The notes: generated by a model not told the origin, from the letters alone. Positions 9,453 through 19,641 are shown, counted from the first letter of the stretch. The stretch is 50,053 nt of DNA from Symploca sp. SIO2E9 (GCA_010692645.1 JAAHGS010000039.1:1-50053), one strand, 5' to 3'. Numbers and translations: made by a program.

Positions 9453-12400
9453 ATGGAAAAAATAGCGATTATAGGATTATCTTGTCTCTTCCCTGATGCC
9501 CAAAATCCTGAAGAATTTTGGCGCAATCTTATGGGACAAAAAGATTCAAAGTCTTTGGCGATGGCTGAGGATTTAGGAGTTGATCCTGCTTACTTTTATG
9601 ACCAGGATAAGTCAAAGGCTGATCAGACTTACTCTTTGATGGGAGGGTATATCCGCGATTTTCAGTTTAATACTGATGAATATGCTTTGCCTTCGGAATT
9701 GATTGCGGGTTTAGATCCAATCTGCAAAGGTTCGCTTTATGTAGCTAAACAAGCTTTACAGAGCAGCACTTATCTAGGTAATGCAGAGGTTCTTGCTAAA
9801 TGCGGTGTAATCTTGGGAAATCTCTCTTTCCCTACTAAGTTTTCTAATCAACTGTTTGCACCTATTTATCAGCAGACGATTGAACCTGCCCTCAGAGAAT
9901 TGGTGCAGCAAGAAAGTCTTCAGTTGCAAGCTTTGCCGATGACGGCTCAAGCTTCTGCCTATAATGCGATGACTTCTAGCTTGCCGTCGGCGATTGTTGC
10001 TCAAGCTTTATCTCTGGCTGGTATTAATTTTTCTCTTGATGCTGCCTGCTCGTCATCTCTGTATGCTGTGGATTTGGCATCTCATTATTTGCGATCGCAC
10101 CAGGCTGATTTAATGTTAGCAGGAGCGATTAGCTATAGCGATCCTCTGTTTATTCGGATGCTATTTTCTGGTGTTCAAGCTTATCCCAGTAACGGTATCA
10201 GTAGCCCCTTGGATAAGTCATCAAGAGGCTTGACTCCCGCTGATGGTGTGGGCATGCTGGTACTAAAACGCTATAGCGATGCTCTGCGTGATGGCGATCG
10301 CATTTATGCTACGATTTGCTGTACAGGACTATCGAATGATGGTAGGGGTAAACACCTCCTTAGTCCTAATCAGCAAGGACAAACTCTGGCTTTTGAAAGA
10401 GCTTATACTCAAGCAGGTATCACTCCTCAAGATATTGATTATTTAGAATGTCACGCCACTGGCACTCTGCTGGGAGATAGCACTGAACTAAGTTCGATTG
10501 ATGCTTTCTTCGGTAAATATCAAGCTTCTCCTCTAGTAGGTTCGGTAAAATCTAATGTCGGACATTTGCTCACAGCGGCTGGTGTTGTCGGCATGATTAA
10601 AATTATTTTAAGCATGTCTAAGGGGGTAATTGCGCCGACAATTAATTTAAATGAGCCGATGAGTTCTCCTAACCAGGTAATTTCACCGGAGCAAATTGTT
10701 ATAGCTGCGACTCCTTGGCCTAATAAAGACTCTCCTAAACGCGCTGCAATTAGTGCTTTTGGTTTTGGTGGTACTAATGCTCATTTGATTCTTGAACAGC
10801 CAAACCAGCCTCAAGCCATGCCTGATATTTGGGCTGAAGATTCTGAGCCCATGGCAACTACTAAAATGGCAATTGTGGGCATGGATGCCTTGTTTGGTTC
10901 CTGTGATGGCTTGGATGCTTTTGACCGTAGTATTTATGAGGGTAAACAGCATTTTATTCCCTTACCTCCTAAGCGCTGGAAGGGAATAGAACAGCAGGAA
11001 AAGTTGCTTAAAAACTATGGTTTTGAAGACTCTCAAGCACCTCTGGGCGCGTATATTCAAGATTTTGAAATTGATACTTTGCGTTTCAAAATACCGCCCA
11101 ATGAAGTTGAGAAACTAAACCCCCAACAATTACTAACTATCAAGGTTGCTGATCGTGCTCTGCAAGATGCGAAACTGGAGGAGGGAGGTAATGTGGCGGT
11201 GATTATCGCCATGGAGACTGATCCTGCAATTCATCAGCTACAGGAACGTTGGCATCTGCCTTGGCAAATTGAACAAGGCCTTACTAAAGAAAGTCTGTCT
11301 TTACCTGACGAGCAACTTTCTCAACTGCAAACTATCCTTAAGGATAGCATTCATCACCAAGCCGGAACCAGTGAATATGTAGGTTATGTGGGCAATATTA
11401 TTGCTAGTCGCATTTCCTCTGTCTGGAATTTTAATGGTCCTGCCTTTACCCTCAGTGCTGGCGAAAATTCCGTCTTCAAAGCCCTAGAAGTAGCGCAAAT
11501 GTTAATCTCCTCAGGGGCAGTAGAGGCTGTGGTTGTTGGGGCAGTAGATTTAGCTGGCGGCCCTGAAAATATCTTATTACGAAACCAACTTGCCAAAATT
11601 AATACAGGCGCACAGACTCTTAGTTTCGATGAAAAGGCTAATGGTTGGATGCCCGGTGAAGGTGCTGGGGCAGTTGTCCTCAAGCCTCTAGAGGCAGCTA
11701 AGCAAGAACAAAACCGCATCTATGCAGTGATTGATGCTATCAGTTTGCTGCAGTCAACTCAAGCACAAGCAAAAGTATCAACTCTCAACAACTTCCCTGC
11801 ACTACCTAATTCCGAGGCAGTAAAAAAAGCTTGTCAACAGGCATACCAGTTAGCAGGTATTCAACCTAAAGATATTAACTATCTGGAAGTTTTTGGTAGT
11901 GGAATACCCCAAGAGGACAAGTCAGAGATTGAGGGTTTAGTTGAGGCTTATCGAAGCTCTGATACAGATTTGAGTTGTGCGATTGGTTCTGTCAAAGCTA
12001 ATATCGGTCATACCTATGTCGCTTCGGGGATGGCTAGCTTAATTAAAACTGCACTTTGCCTTTATCATCGTTATATTCCTCCAGTACCAAAATGGTCTAG
12101 TCCGAAGCTGCCAGAGGTTTGGCAGGGTAGTCCTTTCTATGTAGATACAGCAGCAAAGGGCTGGTGTCTAGCTTCAGAGGCGACGAAGCGAGTTGCGGCG
12201 ATTAATGGTTTGGGAGTAGATGGCACTTACGCCCATTTGATTTTATCGGAGGAGTTGAGTCAGACTGAGCGCAGCAGCAATTATTTGCAGCAAATGCCTT
12301 TCTACTTATTCCCAATTGCTGCAGATGAGAGTTCAAGCTTACTAGAGCAGTTAAGTACTCTCGAAAAAACCATTACCGATTGCGATTCTCTACCTATTGC

Positions 12401-14441
12401 TGCCAGTGAAACCTTTGCAGCTTTTCAACAGCAGCGCCAAGCAACTTATAAACTGGCGATTCTTGGCAAAGATAAGGTTAGTTTGGGGCGGGAAATTAAG
12501 CGTGCTTTCCAAGGTATTCCTAAGGCTTTTGAGCAAGGCAAAGACTGGCAAACTCCTGGTGGTAGTTACTTTACAGCTAAGCCAGTGGGCAAAGATGGCA
12601 AAATTGCTTTTGTTTACCCTGGTGCTTTCAATGCTTATTTGGGAATCGCCCGAGATTTGTTCCGGCTATTTCCTAAACTCTTTGATGACTCCGCAGCCCA
12701 AAGCGCTGATAGGCCCTTGACAAAGCTGGAAAGACTATTTTGTCCCAGAAGTTTGCATAAATTTTCAAGAAGGGAACTAGAGGCTCTAGAACAAGAATTA
12801 TTGGATAATGGTTTGGGCATGCTGGAGGCTGGTGTTGGTCTTTCCGGGTTCCTGACTACTGTGATGAGGGATTATTTCCAAGTTCAGGCAGATTGTACCT
12901 TTGGCTATAGCCTAGGCGAGATTAGCATGATTTGTGCTCAGGGAGTTTGGGCAAGTTTTCACGAAGTTGGAACTGCTCTAAACTCTTCCCCTCTATTTGG
13001 TTCAAGGCTTTCTGGTTCTAAAGATGCGGTGCGTGAGTATTGGGGATTATCCCAGGAGCAAGATAGTCGCAGCCCAGATTTTTGGAGTACCTACGTGCTA
13101 ATGGCTCCGGCAGAGGAGGTTAGAGAATGTGTGCAGCGTGAGGAACGCGTCTATTTAACTCATGTTAATACGCCTACAGAAGTGGTGATTGCTGGCGATA
13201 AACAAGCCTGTCAAAGAGTTAAGCAAACCCTCAAATGTGAAGGTTTCAGTTTACCTTTGGATCACGTACTTCATTGTGAGGCAATGCGTTCTGAATATGA
13301 CGAAATTGTCAAAATCAACACTTTGCCCATTCAAAATACACCGGAGACAGTTTTTTATTCGGCGGCAGATTACCAACCAGTTAAACTTGAGAGCAAGTCA
13401 ATCGGTCACAATATTGGCAAAGCCCTCTGTCAACAGCTTGATTTTCCTCGGTTGATTAATCAAGTTTATGAAGATGGTGCCAGAATCTTTATTGAGGCTG
13501 GTGCTGGCGGTACTTGTTCTCGATGGATTGATGCCAACCTTAAAGACAAAGAACACCTAACTGTTACCCTTGACAAGCGAGGTGCAGATGAGCATGGTTG
13601 TTTGCTCAGAGCCTTAGCGAGACTCCTGTGTCATGGAGTTGCTCTCGATTTGTCACTACTTTATTGTCAGCTACCAGCAGCTTCGACGCGCCAAAAATCA
13701 ATAGTTAAAACTATCACTTTGGGTGGAGAGCAGATTCAGGCGAAGATTTTGAGCGAGAGTAATAAGGCAATCTTCAAAGATGTAGTTTTCCAAGCTCTTT
13801 CTCAAGAGGATAAAGCACAGCAATTTCTGGGCAATGGTAATGAATCTGAAGTAATAGAGGCAACAGGGAATAGGGAACAGGGAATAGGGAACAATGAGAC
13901 GGGGATTACAATTCTAACTGATTACGGTATAGAAGTTGGGGATTCTAACGCTTACTCCCTTTCATTGCCTCCGAAGCAGGCAGCAATTGGGCATGAAAAA
14001 GATTCTGCCCTCACCCTGGAGCCTCCTGCCTTTTCTGTTGAGAATCCAACTGATGATAAAAATTCTGTAGATGAATTGTATTCAAATTCTGCGCCCGCAG
14101 AAATTCCCGTAAAAGGTGACATTAGTAACAATCTTGAGCCGGCAATAAACTTACAATCTTACCCAGAAATCAAGAGCAAACAGGAAGATCATCAACAACT
14201 TACGATTCCTAAAGCAACAATTTCCAGTTCGGTTGGTGCAATCGATTCTCCTAGTTTGCTTAACCCTTACTATCAACAGCTGAGCGAAAAAAATTCCGGT
14301 CTTAGTCAAACCTATAATGCTTTTCTACAGGCACGAAAGGAATCGCTCAAGCAAATGCAAGAAATTATTCAGAGTCAAATCAACTTCTCCCAACAATTAC
14401 TAGAGAAAGAATCTGTAGTTCCCAATAGGGATAACTCCTAA
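9453..14441 (+). CDS. Ketosynthase-chain length factor-acyltransferase protein (PfaC/HglC-like)
   Basis: This is a second condensing subunit. The first ketosynthase (about 1-455) is intact: Cys199 (DAACSSS), His334 (ECHATGT) and His371 (NVGHLL). The second KS-like domain (about 470-935) has lost catalysis: the Cys position is Glu671 (SAGENS) and the first His is Phe814 (EVFGSG), while His853 (IGHT) stays. This is the expected state of a chain length factor. The third domain (about 1035-1375) is an acyltransferase of the PfaB/Hgl kind with Ser1153 in GYSLGE, where the usual His of GHSxGE is Tyr. The C-terminal third is a disordered linker that includes a segment made of a genomic repeat (13865-13904) and ends in a Gln-rich helical tail (about 1600-1662) like the linker repeats of the first synthase, perhaps a docking element. 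PfaC relatives carry dehydratases after the CLF; here the dehydratase is in a separate protein. Confidence 0.9.
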   Translation: MEKIAIIGLSCLFPDAQNPEEFWRNLMGQKDSKSLAMAEDLGVDPAYFYDQDKSKADQTYSLMGGYIRDFQFNTDEYALPSELIAGLDPICKGSLYVAKQALQSSTYLGNAEVLAKCGVILGNLSFPTKFSNQLFAPIYQQTIEPALRELVQQESLQLQALPMTAQASAYNAMTSSLPSAIVAQALSLAGINFSLDAACSSSLYAVDLASHYLRSHQADLMLAGAISYSDPLFIRMLFSGVQAYPSNGISSPLDKSSRGLTPADGVGMLVLKRYSDALRDGDRIYATICCTGLSNDGRGKHLLSPNQQGQTLAFERAYTQAGITPQDIDYLECHATGTLLGDSTELSSIDAFFGKYQASPLVGSVKSNVGHLLTAAGVVGMIKIILSMSKGVIAPTINLNEPMSSPNQVISPEQIVIAATPWPNKDSPKRAAISAFGFGGTNAHLILEQPNQPQAMPDIWAEDSEPMATTKMAIVGMDALFGSCDGLDAFDRSIYEGKQHFIPLPPKRWKGIEQQEKLLKNYGFEDSQAPLGAYIQDFEIDTLRFKIPPNEVEKLNPQQLLTIKVADRALQDAKLEEGGNVAVIIAMETDPAIHQLQERWHLPWQIEQGLTKESLSLPDEQLSQLQTILKDSIHHQAGTSEYVGYVGNIIASRISSVWNFNGPAFTLSAGENSVFKALEVAQMLISSGAVEAVVVGAVDLAGGPENILLRNQLAKINTGAQTLSFDEKANGWMPGEGAGAVVLKPLEAAKQEQNRIYAVIDAISLLQSTQAQAKVSTLNNFPALPNSEAVKKACQQAYQLAGIQPKDINYLEVFGSGIPQEDKSEIEGLVEAYRSSDTDLSCAIGSVKANIGHTYVASGMASLIKTALCLYHRYIPPVPKWSSPKLPEVWQGSPFYVDTAAKGWCLASEATKRVAAINGLGVDGTYAHLILSEELSQTERSSNYLQQMPFYLFPIAADESSSLLEQLSTLEKTITDCDSLPIAASETFAAFQQQRQATYKLAILGKDKVSLGREIKRAFQGIPKAFEQGKDWQTPGGSYFTAKPVGKDGKIAFVYPGAFNAYLGIARDLFRLFPKLFDDSAAQSADRPLTKLERLFCPRSLHKFSRRELEALEQELLDNGLGMLEAGVGLSGFLTTVMRDYFQVQADCTFGYSLGEISMICAQGVWASFHEVGTALNSSPLFGSRLSGSKDAVREYWGLSQEQDSRSPDFWSTYVLMAPAEEVRECVQREERVYLTHVNTPTEVVIAGDKQACQRVKQTLKCEGFSLPLDHVLHCEAMRSEYDEIVKINTLPIQNTPETVFYSAADYQPVKLESKSIGHNIGKALCQQLDFPRLINQVYEDGARIFIEAGAGGTCSRWIDANLKDKEHLTVTLDKRGADEHGCLLRALARLLCHGVALDLSLLYCQLPAASTRQKSIVKTITLGGEQIQAKILSESNKAIFKDVVFQALSQEDKAQQFLGNGNESEVIEATGNREQGIGNNETGITILTDYGIEVGDSNAYSLSLPPKQAAIGHEKDSALTLEPPAFSVENPTDDKNSVDELYSNSAPAEIPVKGDISNNLEPAINLQSYPEIKSKQEDHQQLTIPKATISSSVGAIDSPSLLNPYYQQLSEKNSGLSQTYNAFLQARKESLKQMQEIIQSQINFSQQLLEKESVVPNRDNS
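13865..13904 (+). repeat. GGGAATA/GGGAACA short tandem repeat inside the KS-CLF-AT coding region
   Basis: Four units of the GGGAATA/GGGAACA type sit in frame and encode a GNREQGIGNNE-like stretch in the linker after the acyltransferase. The same repeat type is otherwise intergenic in this window. The frame is kept open, so the insertion is tolerated. Confidence 0.7.
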
Positions 14442-14533
14442 TCAAAACAGTCAGTTGGGGATGAGTAATTATCAGAAGTTTTGATGCCAAACAGCGAACA
14501 AACTGCTGGTTCTAAATTGGAGGATTCAAAAGC

Positions 14534-16195
14534 GTGAATAACGGAAAATCGTTACTAAATGGAAATCATAAAAGCCAGCAATCATTTAGTTGTCCTAAAG
14601 CTCAAAATCAGGTTTTGCCAAATATTTTAGATGCTGTATCTTTTGATGAGGCAGGTATCAAGGCAAAACTGCTGAATTTAGATAAGCCCTGTTATATTGT
14701 CAGGTCTAAGGGACAAGTCGGCGTCACTCATGAAGGCTACTTGAGTCATGCGGATCAAAGTGATGGGAAGCTAGTAGAAATGCTGATGGCTTCTCCACCA
14801 ATTTCAATTCAACAGTTGGGTGATCGTTCTTTTCTATCATTTTACGGCGTTAAATATGCTTACGCCACTGGGGCAATGGCAAGCGGTATTGCCTCTGAGG
14901 AATTGGTCATTGCTCTCGGGAAAGAGAAAATTTTGAGTTCCTTTGGTACTGGTGGTTTATCCCTGGAGAGAATAGTCTCAGCAATTGAACGTATTCAACA
15001 AGCACTTCCTCAAGGTCCATATGCCTTTAATTTACTGCACAATCCCCATGATCAGAGTGCAGAAAGAAGGACGGTGGATTTATTTCTAAACTATGGTGTC
15101 AGAGTTGTAGAAGCCTCTGCCTTTTTAGATTTAACTCCCAATATAGTTTATTATCGAGCCGCTGGTTTGAGCCTCAATAGGGAAAATCAAATTGAGATTC
15201 ACAATAAAGTGATTGCCAAACTTTCCCGGCGGGAAGTTGCTACCAAATTTCTCCAACCTGCTCCTACCAAAATTCTTGAAGAACTAGTCAGCCAAGGTTT
15301 AATCACTGAGTTACAGGCAAATTTAGCTCAAAAAGTACCTATGGCTGATGATATCACTGTCGAGGCAGATTCCGGCGGTCATACAGATAATCGTCCCCTA
15401 GTGTGTCTGTTGCCTTCTATCCAAGAATTGAGAGACGAAATTCAAGAAAAATATCGCTACCCAACACCTGTGAGAGTGGGAGTAGCAGGAGGAATTGGCA
15501 CTCCTCAATCAGCATTGGCTGCTTTTATGATGGGCGCTGCCTACGTTGTAACTGGCTCAATTAACCAGTCTTGTGTGGAAGCGGGAGCTTCTCAACATAC
15601 TAAGAAATTACTAGCTCAAGCCCAAATGCCTGACGTGATGATGGCTCCGGCGGCAGATATGTTTGAGATGGGAGTCAAGCTGCAAGTTCTTAAAAAAGGA
15701 ACTATGTTTCCTTTGCGGGCTCAGAAACTCTATGATTTGTACAAAGCCTACGACTCAATTGAAGACATTCCCCAATCGGAAAGAGAGAAGGTCGAAAAAC
15801 AAATTTTTAGAGAGAGTCTGCAATCAGTTTGGGAGAAAACAGTAGATTATTTGTCTCAACGCAATCCCCAGAAATTAGCTAGAGCAAACAACAATCCCAA
15901 AATGAAAATGGCTTTGATTTTTCGTCGCTATTTAGGATTATCTTCTCGTTGGTCTAGCAGTGGAGAAAAAGGCAGGGAAATTGACTATCAAATCTGGTGT
16001 GGTCCAGCCATGGGTGGCTTCAATGACTGGGTGACGGATTCTTATTTAGCAGAGCCAAGCAATCGCAAAGTGGCTGATATTGCTTTCCATATTATGAATG
16101 GATCTGCATTTTTGTACCGGATGCAAAACTTAAAAATTCAGGGACTACAAATGCCTATTCAATACGGTAAGTATAAGCCAGTTCCACTGAAATGA
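14534..16195 (+). CDS. PfaD-type enoyl reductase (FMN TIM-barrel, nitronate-monooxygenase-like)
   Basis: This is a trans-acting enoyl-ACP reductase of PUFA/heterocyst-glycolipid synthases. The 553 residues match the usual PfaD length. An N-terminal extension (about 25-110) precedes the FMN-binding barrel, in which LSSFGTGGLS, GVAGGIGTPQSALAAFMMGA and VVTGSINQSCVEAG are visible. The PfaD-specific stretches MPDVMMAPAADMFEMGVKLQ and PLRAQKLYDLYKAY follow. It starts at GTG 14534 with GGAGG at 14519-14523 (10-nt spacing). It follows the KS-CLF-AT gene by 92 bp and is very probably in the same transcript. Because it can act or be skipped in each cycle, it helps set the degree of saturation of the product; a saturated or partly saturated chain is an inference. 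Confidence 0.93.
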   Translation: MNNGKSLLNGNHKSQQSFSCPKAQNQVLPNILDAVSFDEAGIKAKLLNLDKPCYIVRSKGQVGVTHEGYLSHADQSDGKLVEMLMASPPISIQQLGDRSFLSFYGVKYAYATGAMASGIASEELVIALGKEKILSSFGTGGLSLERIVSAIERIQQALPQGPYAFNLLHNPHDQSAERRTVDLFLNYGVRVVEASAFLDLTPNIVYYRAAGLSLNRENQIEIHNKVIAKLSRREVATKFLQPAPTKILEELVSQGLITELQANLAQKVPMADDITVEADSGGHTDNRPLVCLLPSIQELRDEIQEKYRYPTPVRVGVAGGIGTPQSALAAFMMGAAYVVTGSINQSCVEAGASQHTKKLLAQAQMPDVMMAPAADMFEMGVKLQVLKKGTMFPLRAQKLYDLYKAYDSIEDIPQSEREKVEKQIFRESLQSVWEKTVDYLSQRNPQKLARANNNPKMKMALIFRRYLGLSSRWSSSGEKGREIDYQIWCGPAMGGFNDWVTDSYLAEPSNRKVADIAFHIMNGSAFLYRMQNLKIQGLQMPIQYGKYKPVPLK

Positions 16196-16204
16196 TTGGT
16201 GCTT

Positions 16205-16223
16205 CATGGTTCATTGTTCATTG
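16205..16223. repeat. Solo copy of the GGTTCATTGTTCAT dispersed repeat
   Basis: CATGGTTCATTGTTCATTG matches one arm of the inverted-repeat element at 7205-7318. It lies just after the enoyl reductase stop. No matching opposite arm is close by, so this is a partial copy. Confidence 0.55.
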
Positions 16224-16305
16224 TTTAAGCTCGATGGAATTAATAATGAACACTACTTTGATTACTGGATTTACGCTCTAAATTTTCTTTCAAAAATAGA
16301 ACATC

Positions 16306-17274
16306 ATGGAACTCAAAGACAAAACTATCCTGATTACAGGTATTGGTAATTATCTCGGATTGCGGACAGCTGAGATGGCTCTTGAACGTGGTATGAAGGT
16401 ACGTGGTGTGGAACCTTCACCGGAGGATGCTAAGAAGGCTCAAGCTCTCGGAATAGAAGTAATTGTTGCCAGTACTACTGAACCCGAGGCCTTGGAGAAG
16501 GCTTGCCAGGACGATACAGATATTGTTTTTCATACGGAAAATATGATCGATCCAGGTGGTCCTATTGAACCTTTTCGTCAAGTAAATGTTGTCGGAACAA
16601 TTAATGCTGCGACGGCTGCTAAAAAAGCTGGTGTTAAGACTTTTCTTCATATTTCTACTGTCATGGTCTATGGCTTTAAGTTTCCTAAGGATGTGACTGA
16701 AGATGGACCTTTGCGAAGTGATAAGAATCCTTTGTGTCAGTCTAAAATTGAAGCTGAACAGGAAATCTTAAAGTTTAATAATCCGCCTGAATTGGGAGTG
16801 ATTATTATTCGTCCAGGGGATATTTATGGACCTGGTGCTTATACTTGGGTACTCCAGCCTTTGGATTTGATGGAAAGAGAGCATTTTGTTCTGGTTAATG
16901 GCGGTCGTGGTATTCTCAATCATGTCTACTTGGATAATCTGATCGATGCTTGTTTTCTCGCCATAGAAAAAGAGATGTATGGTGAAGCTTTCAATATTAC
17001 CGATGGCGTCAAAACGACCTGTGCTCAATTCTACAATAAATTGGCTCAAATGACTGGTCACCCCAAGCCAATGGCGATGCCAGCTATTGCTGTCAAAACT
17101 GCCCTTCAAGTTCAAGGCAAAGAAATCGGTTTGATGCCGGAAGCTGTTAATTTTCTGACTCGCTCCCATACCTATTCTATTGAAAAAGCTCGACAGTTTC
17201 TTGGCTATGAACCAAAAATCAATCTTGATGAAGGTATGGCACGTACCACTGCTTGTTTGCCAGTGAAACTATAG
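16306..17274 (+). CDS. Extended SDR (NAD-dependent epimerase/3-beta-HSD-like) with the catalytic Tyr replaced
   Basis: The 322-residue Rossmann protein has the nucleotide motif TGIGNYLG (11-18), an HISTVMVYGF serine segment and the IIRPGDIYGPG and NHVYLDNL blocks of the extended SDR family. In the YxxxK pair the lysine stays (Lys147) but the tyrosine is Leu143 (NPLCQSK); its paralogue at 21799 has NPYCQIK. Loss of the Tyr normally abolishes oxidoreductase activity, so this protein may bind ligand, pair with its paralogue, or use another acid. Its place between the enoyl reductase and a carrier protein gene suggests a role in the same pathway. Upstream Shine-Dalgarno is weak. Function beyond the family is not known. 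Confidence 0.85.
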   Translation: MELKDKTILITGIGNYLGLRTAEMALERGMKVRGVEPSPEDAKKAQALGIEVIVASTTEPEALEKACQDDTDIVFHTENMIDPGGPIEPFRQVNVVGTINAATAAKKAGVKTFLHISTVMVYGFKFPKDVTEDGPLRSDKNPLCQSKIEAEQEILKFNNPPELGVIIIRPGDIYGPGAYTWVLQPLDLMEREHFVLVNGGRGILNHVYLDNLIDACFLAIEKEMYGEAFNITDGVKTTCAQFYNKLAQMTGHPKPMAMPAIAVKTALQVQGKEIGLMPEAVNFLTRSHTYSIEKARQFLGYEPKINLDEGMARTTACLPVKL

Positions 17275-17409
17275 CGTTTCTCTATCTGGTGAAGTACTTT
17301 CGTTGTGGGGAGTAGGGAGTGGGGGGTGGAGGCAAAAAAATTGAATGTACTTCATCAATTTGAGAAACACTATATAACTTTTCTCAGCCAATCTTTTTCG
17401 GAGGTTAAT

Positions 17410-17832
17410 ATGAATCAACCAACTACCAAAGCTAACCTTAAGAGTCCTCTGGCCGCAGAACTAATTCAAGAGTGGCTAATCGCTAATATTGCCGAACAAA
17501 TTGGAGCAGAAGTTGATGAAATCGAGACCAGTGAGCGCTTAGACAGCTACGGTTTAGATTCAGCACAAGCAATGCTACTTGCTGCGAAACTAGAGGAATT
17601 TTTAGGATTTGAACTTTCTCCTACCCTGGTGTGGCATTACCCCACAATTGAAGCCTTTTCTGAGCGTTTAGCTGAAGAATCTCAAGATGTAGATTCAAGA
17701 GTACTTGAACAAGTCGATAGCGACAAACTGGCTCAAATGCTCTCAGAAATTGAGCAGCTATCGCCAGAAGAAGTTTACACAGCAGTTGCCACTGAAAAAC
17801 AGTTGATTAAGGAGAAGAACTTCAATGACTGA
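17410..17832 (+). CDS. Free-standing acyl carrier protein
   Basis: This 140-residue carrier protein has phosphopantetheine Ser51 in YGLDSAQ, in a four-helix domain of about residues 13-95, followed by an acidic, Gln-rich tail that ends at the reductase start. The frame is open back to 17305, but that part is a G-rich repeat tract (17306-17332); the ATG at 17410 has GGAGG just upstream and gives a normal N-terminus. The gene overlaps the thioester reductase by 8 bases, so the two are translationally coupled and this ACP probably presents the finished chain to that reductase. Anabaena HglB carries a similar carrier domain fused to its reductase; here it is split. Confidence 0.9.
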   Translation: MNQPTTKANLKSPLAAELIQEWLIANIAEQIGAEVDEIETSERLDSYGLDSAQAMLLAAKLEEFLGFELSPTLVWHYPTIEAFSERLAEESQDVDSRVLEQVDSDKLAQMLSEIEQLSPEEVYTAVATEKQLIKEKNFND

Positions 17833-19198
17833 TCTGGAAAAACGGCTGGCAAAGCTTTCGCCCTTAAAAAGACAACTGCTGTTGCTGCAGCTGAAAAAGG
17901 AAACCGGGGTTGTGCCACGAAGAAGTATGTCGGCTATAGAGTCACCAATAGCCCTGGATTTGAAAGCTGAAGCTGTCTTAGATCCTAGTATTTGTCCCGA
18001 AGCTTTGCTACCTTATAAACCTGTAACTGAGCCTCTTTACATCTTGTTTACTGGGGGAACAGGCTTTTTAGGAGCTTTCTTAATTGAAGAGCTTTTACAT
18101 AGTACTCAGGCAGATATCTATTGCTTGGTACGGGCTGCTGATGCAGTTCAAGGTAAGAAGCGATTACAACAAAACCTGGAAAAATATAAAGTTTGGAATG
18201 ATGATTTTAGCTCTAGAATTATACCAGTTCTAGGAGATTTATCAAAACCAAAGTTCGGTCTTGACGCCCAAAAATTCCAAGCGCTGGCTGGCAAAATTGA
18301 TACTGTTTATCACTCAGCAGCATTGTTGAATTACGTTTATCCCTATTCAGCAATGAAACAGGTTAATGTTCTGGGAACACAAGAAGTTTTGAGATTTGCT
18401 TGCCAAGTTAAACTCAAGCCCGTCCATTATGTTTCCAGCGTGGCAGTGTTTGAATCTTCTGTTTATGCTGGTAAGGTCTTGACAGAAGAGGACTGTATAG
18501 ATGAAACTGAAGGAATGTTTCTGGGCTACTCTCAGACTAAATGGGTTTCTGAAAAGTTAGTCGAGATTGCTCGCGATCGCGGTTTACCAGTTGTTATCTA
18601 TAGACCTCCTTTTATTGCAGGTCACAGCCAAACAGGTGTCACCAATACAGATGATTTTATCTGCTTGATGTTCAAAGGCTGTATTCAAATGGGAATTGTT
18701 CCCGATTTGGACTATCTGTTAGATGCTTCTCCTGTAGATTATGTGAGTCAAGCAATTGTTTATTTATCGAATCAGAAACAATCGCTAGGAAAAGTTTTTC
18801 ACTTGCAGCAGCCCCAACCCATGCACTTGAGATGGTTTGTTGATTGGGTTCGCTCTTTTGGTTATCCAATTCAACTGGTTTCCTATGAACAATGGCAAGA
18901 AGATTTAAAAGGTTACATAGGTTCTCCAGAACATCCTTTGTATACACTACTGCCTTTCTTGTTTGAGAAGTGGTCTAGTGAGCAACTGACTATCCCTGAG
19001 TTGTATTTGCAAAAAAGAAGACCCAAAATCAGCTGTCACCAAACCCTTGATGCTCTCTTTGGTTCTGGCATTGTCTGTCCACAACCAAATTCAGAAGTAC
19101 TCGATATTTACTTATCCTACTTCATCGAAAGTGGTTTTCTGAGTGTTGATGACCTCAGGAACATCTCAAAAAAACTGGCTGTATTGAGCGAAGTATAG
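17825..19198 (+). CDS. Thioester reductase (HglB-like, NAD_binding_4 type)
   Basis: This enzyme releases the chain from the carrier by NAD(P)H reduction of the thioester to an aldehyde or alcohol. A helical N-terminus ([20 protein letters not shown]) is followed by a Rossmann domain with TGGTGFLG (76-83), [33 protein letters not shown] and the catalytic Tyr235-x3-Lys239 (YSQTK). The block [16 protein letters not shown] is typical of the reductase domains of carboxylic acid reductases and HglB. Heterocyst-glycolipid clusters use such a reductase to make long-chain fatty alcohols, which is the basis for inferring a fatty alcohol product here. Active-site residues look intact. Confidence 0.92.
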   Translation: MTDLEKRLAKLSPLKRQLLLLQLKKETGVVPRRSMSAIESPIALDLKAEAVLDPSICPEALLPYKPVTEPLYILFTGGTGFLGAFLIEELLHSTQADIYCLVRAADAVQGKKRLQQNLEKYKVWNDDFSSRIIPVLGDLSKPKFGLDAQKFQALAGKIDTVYHSAALLNYVYPYSAMKQVNVLGTQEVLRFACQVKLKPVHYVSSVAVFESSVYAGKVLTEEDCIDETEGMFLGYSQTKWVSEKLVEIARDRGLPVVIYRPPFIAGHSQTGVTNTDDFICLMFKGCIQMGIVPDLDYLLDASPVDYVSQAIVYLSNQKQSLGKVFHLQQPQPMHLRWFVDWVRSFGYPIQLVSYEQWQEDLKGYIGSPEHPLYTLLPFLFEKWSSEQLTIPELYLQKRRPKISCHQTLDALFGSGIVCPQPNSEVLDIYLSYFIESGFLSVDDLRNISKKLAVLSEV

Positions 19199-19249
19199 TA
19201 AGCAAGATTTTTGTTGAAGTCAATTTCTAACAGAGGCGAAAAAGATTTT

Positions 19250-19555
19250 ATGAGCCCACTAACTATGGATCCTAATGTCGTAACCACTCTTACCGCAGAA
19301 GCTATTCAAGACTGGCTGGTTACCAATATTGCTGAACAGCTGGGAGTCACACCTGATGAAATCGATGTCCAAGCGCATTTAGATAGCTTGGGGCTAGATT
19401 CAGCGCAAGGTATGATCATTGCTAGCAAAGGAGAAAATTTTCTGGGATTCCCGATTTCTCCCCTGCTATTGTTGCATTACCCTACAATTGAAACTCTTTC
19501 TGAGCGCTTATCTGAAGAAATTGCAGGTTCGGAATCAGAATTTTTGGAGATTTGA
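19250..19555 (+). CDS. Second free-standing acyl carrier protein
   Basis: This 101-residue paralogue of the ACP at 17410 also has its phosphopantetheine serine at position 51 (LGLDSAQ) and shares the NIAEQLG and HYPTIE segments, but lacks the long C-terminal tail. A TTG at 19211 would add 13 residues; ATG 19250 with AGAGGCG upstream lines up with the first ACP and is preferred. Having one carrier on each side of the thioester reductase suggests different partners, or different chain intermediates, but which is which cannot be told from sequence. Confidence 0.88.
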   Translation: MSPLTMDPNVVTTLTAEAIQDWLVTNIAEQLGVTPDEIDVQAHLDSLGLDSAQGMIIASKGENFLGFPISPLLLLHYPTIETLSERLSEEIAGSESEFLEI

Positions 19556-19623
19556 AGAAGGTATAAGGCTCCGAGGCTCCAAGGGAATATTCAGCATTAG
19601 GATTCAATCCCAACTGAATACAA

Positions 19624-19641
19624 GCCGCTTCTGGAAGCGGC
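19624..19641 (+). terminator. Small hairpin with pyrimidine tail after the second ACP
   Basis: GCCGCTT (19624-19630) and AAGCGGC (19635-19641) form a perfect 7-bp GC-rich stem with a 4-nt loop, followed by AGATTCTTTCCCTTTGTT. It lies in the 214-bp gap 19556-19769, which has no gene. It probably attenuates transcription into the TubC-docking gene. Confidence 0.5.

Noticed and set aside
11384-11719. Long antisense frames inside the synthase, cellulase and chlH genes
   Set aside because: They run opposite to firmly assigned coding sequence and encode no recognisable protein.
17305-17409. Upstream start for the first ACP at 17305
   Set aside because: It would translate a G-rich repeat tract; ATG 17410 has a good Shine-Dalgarno and aligns with the second ACP.
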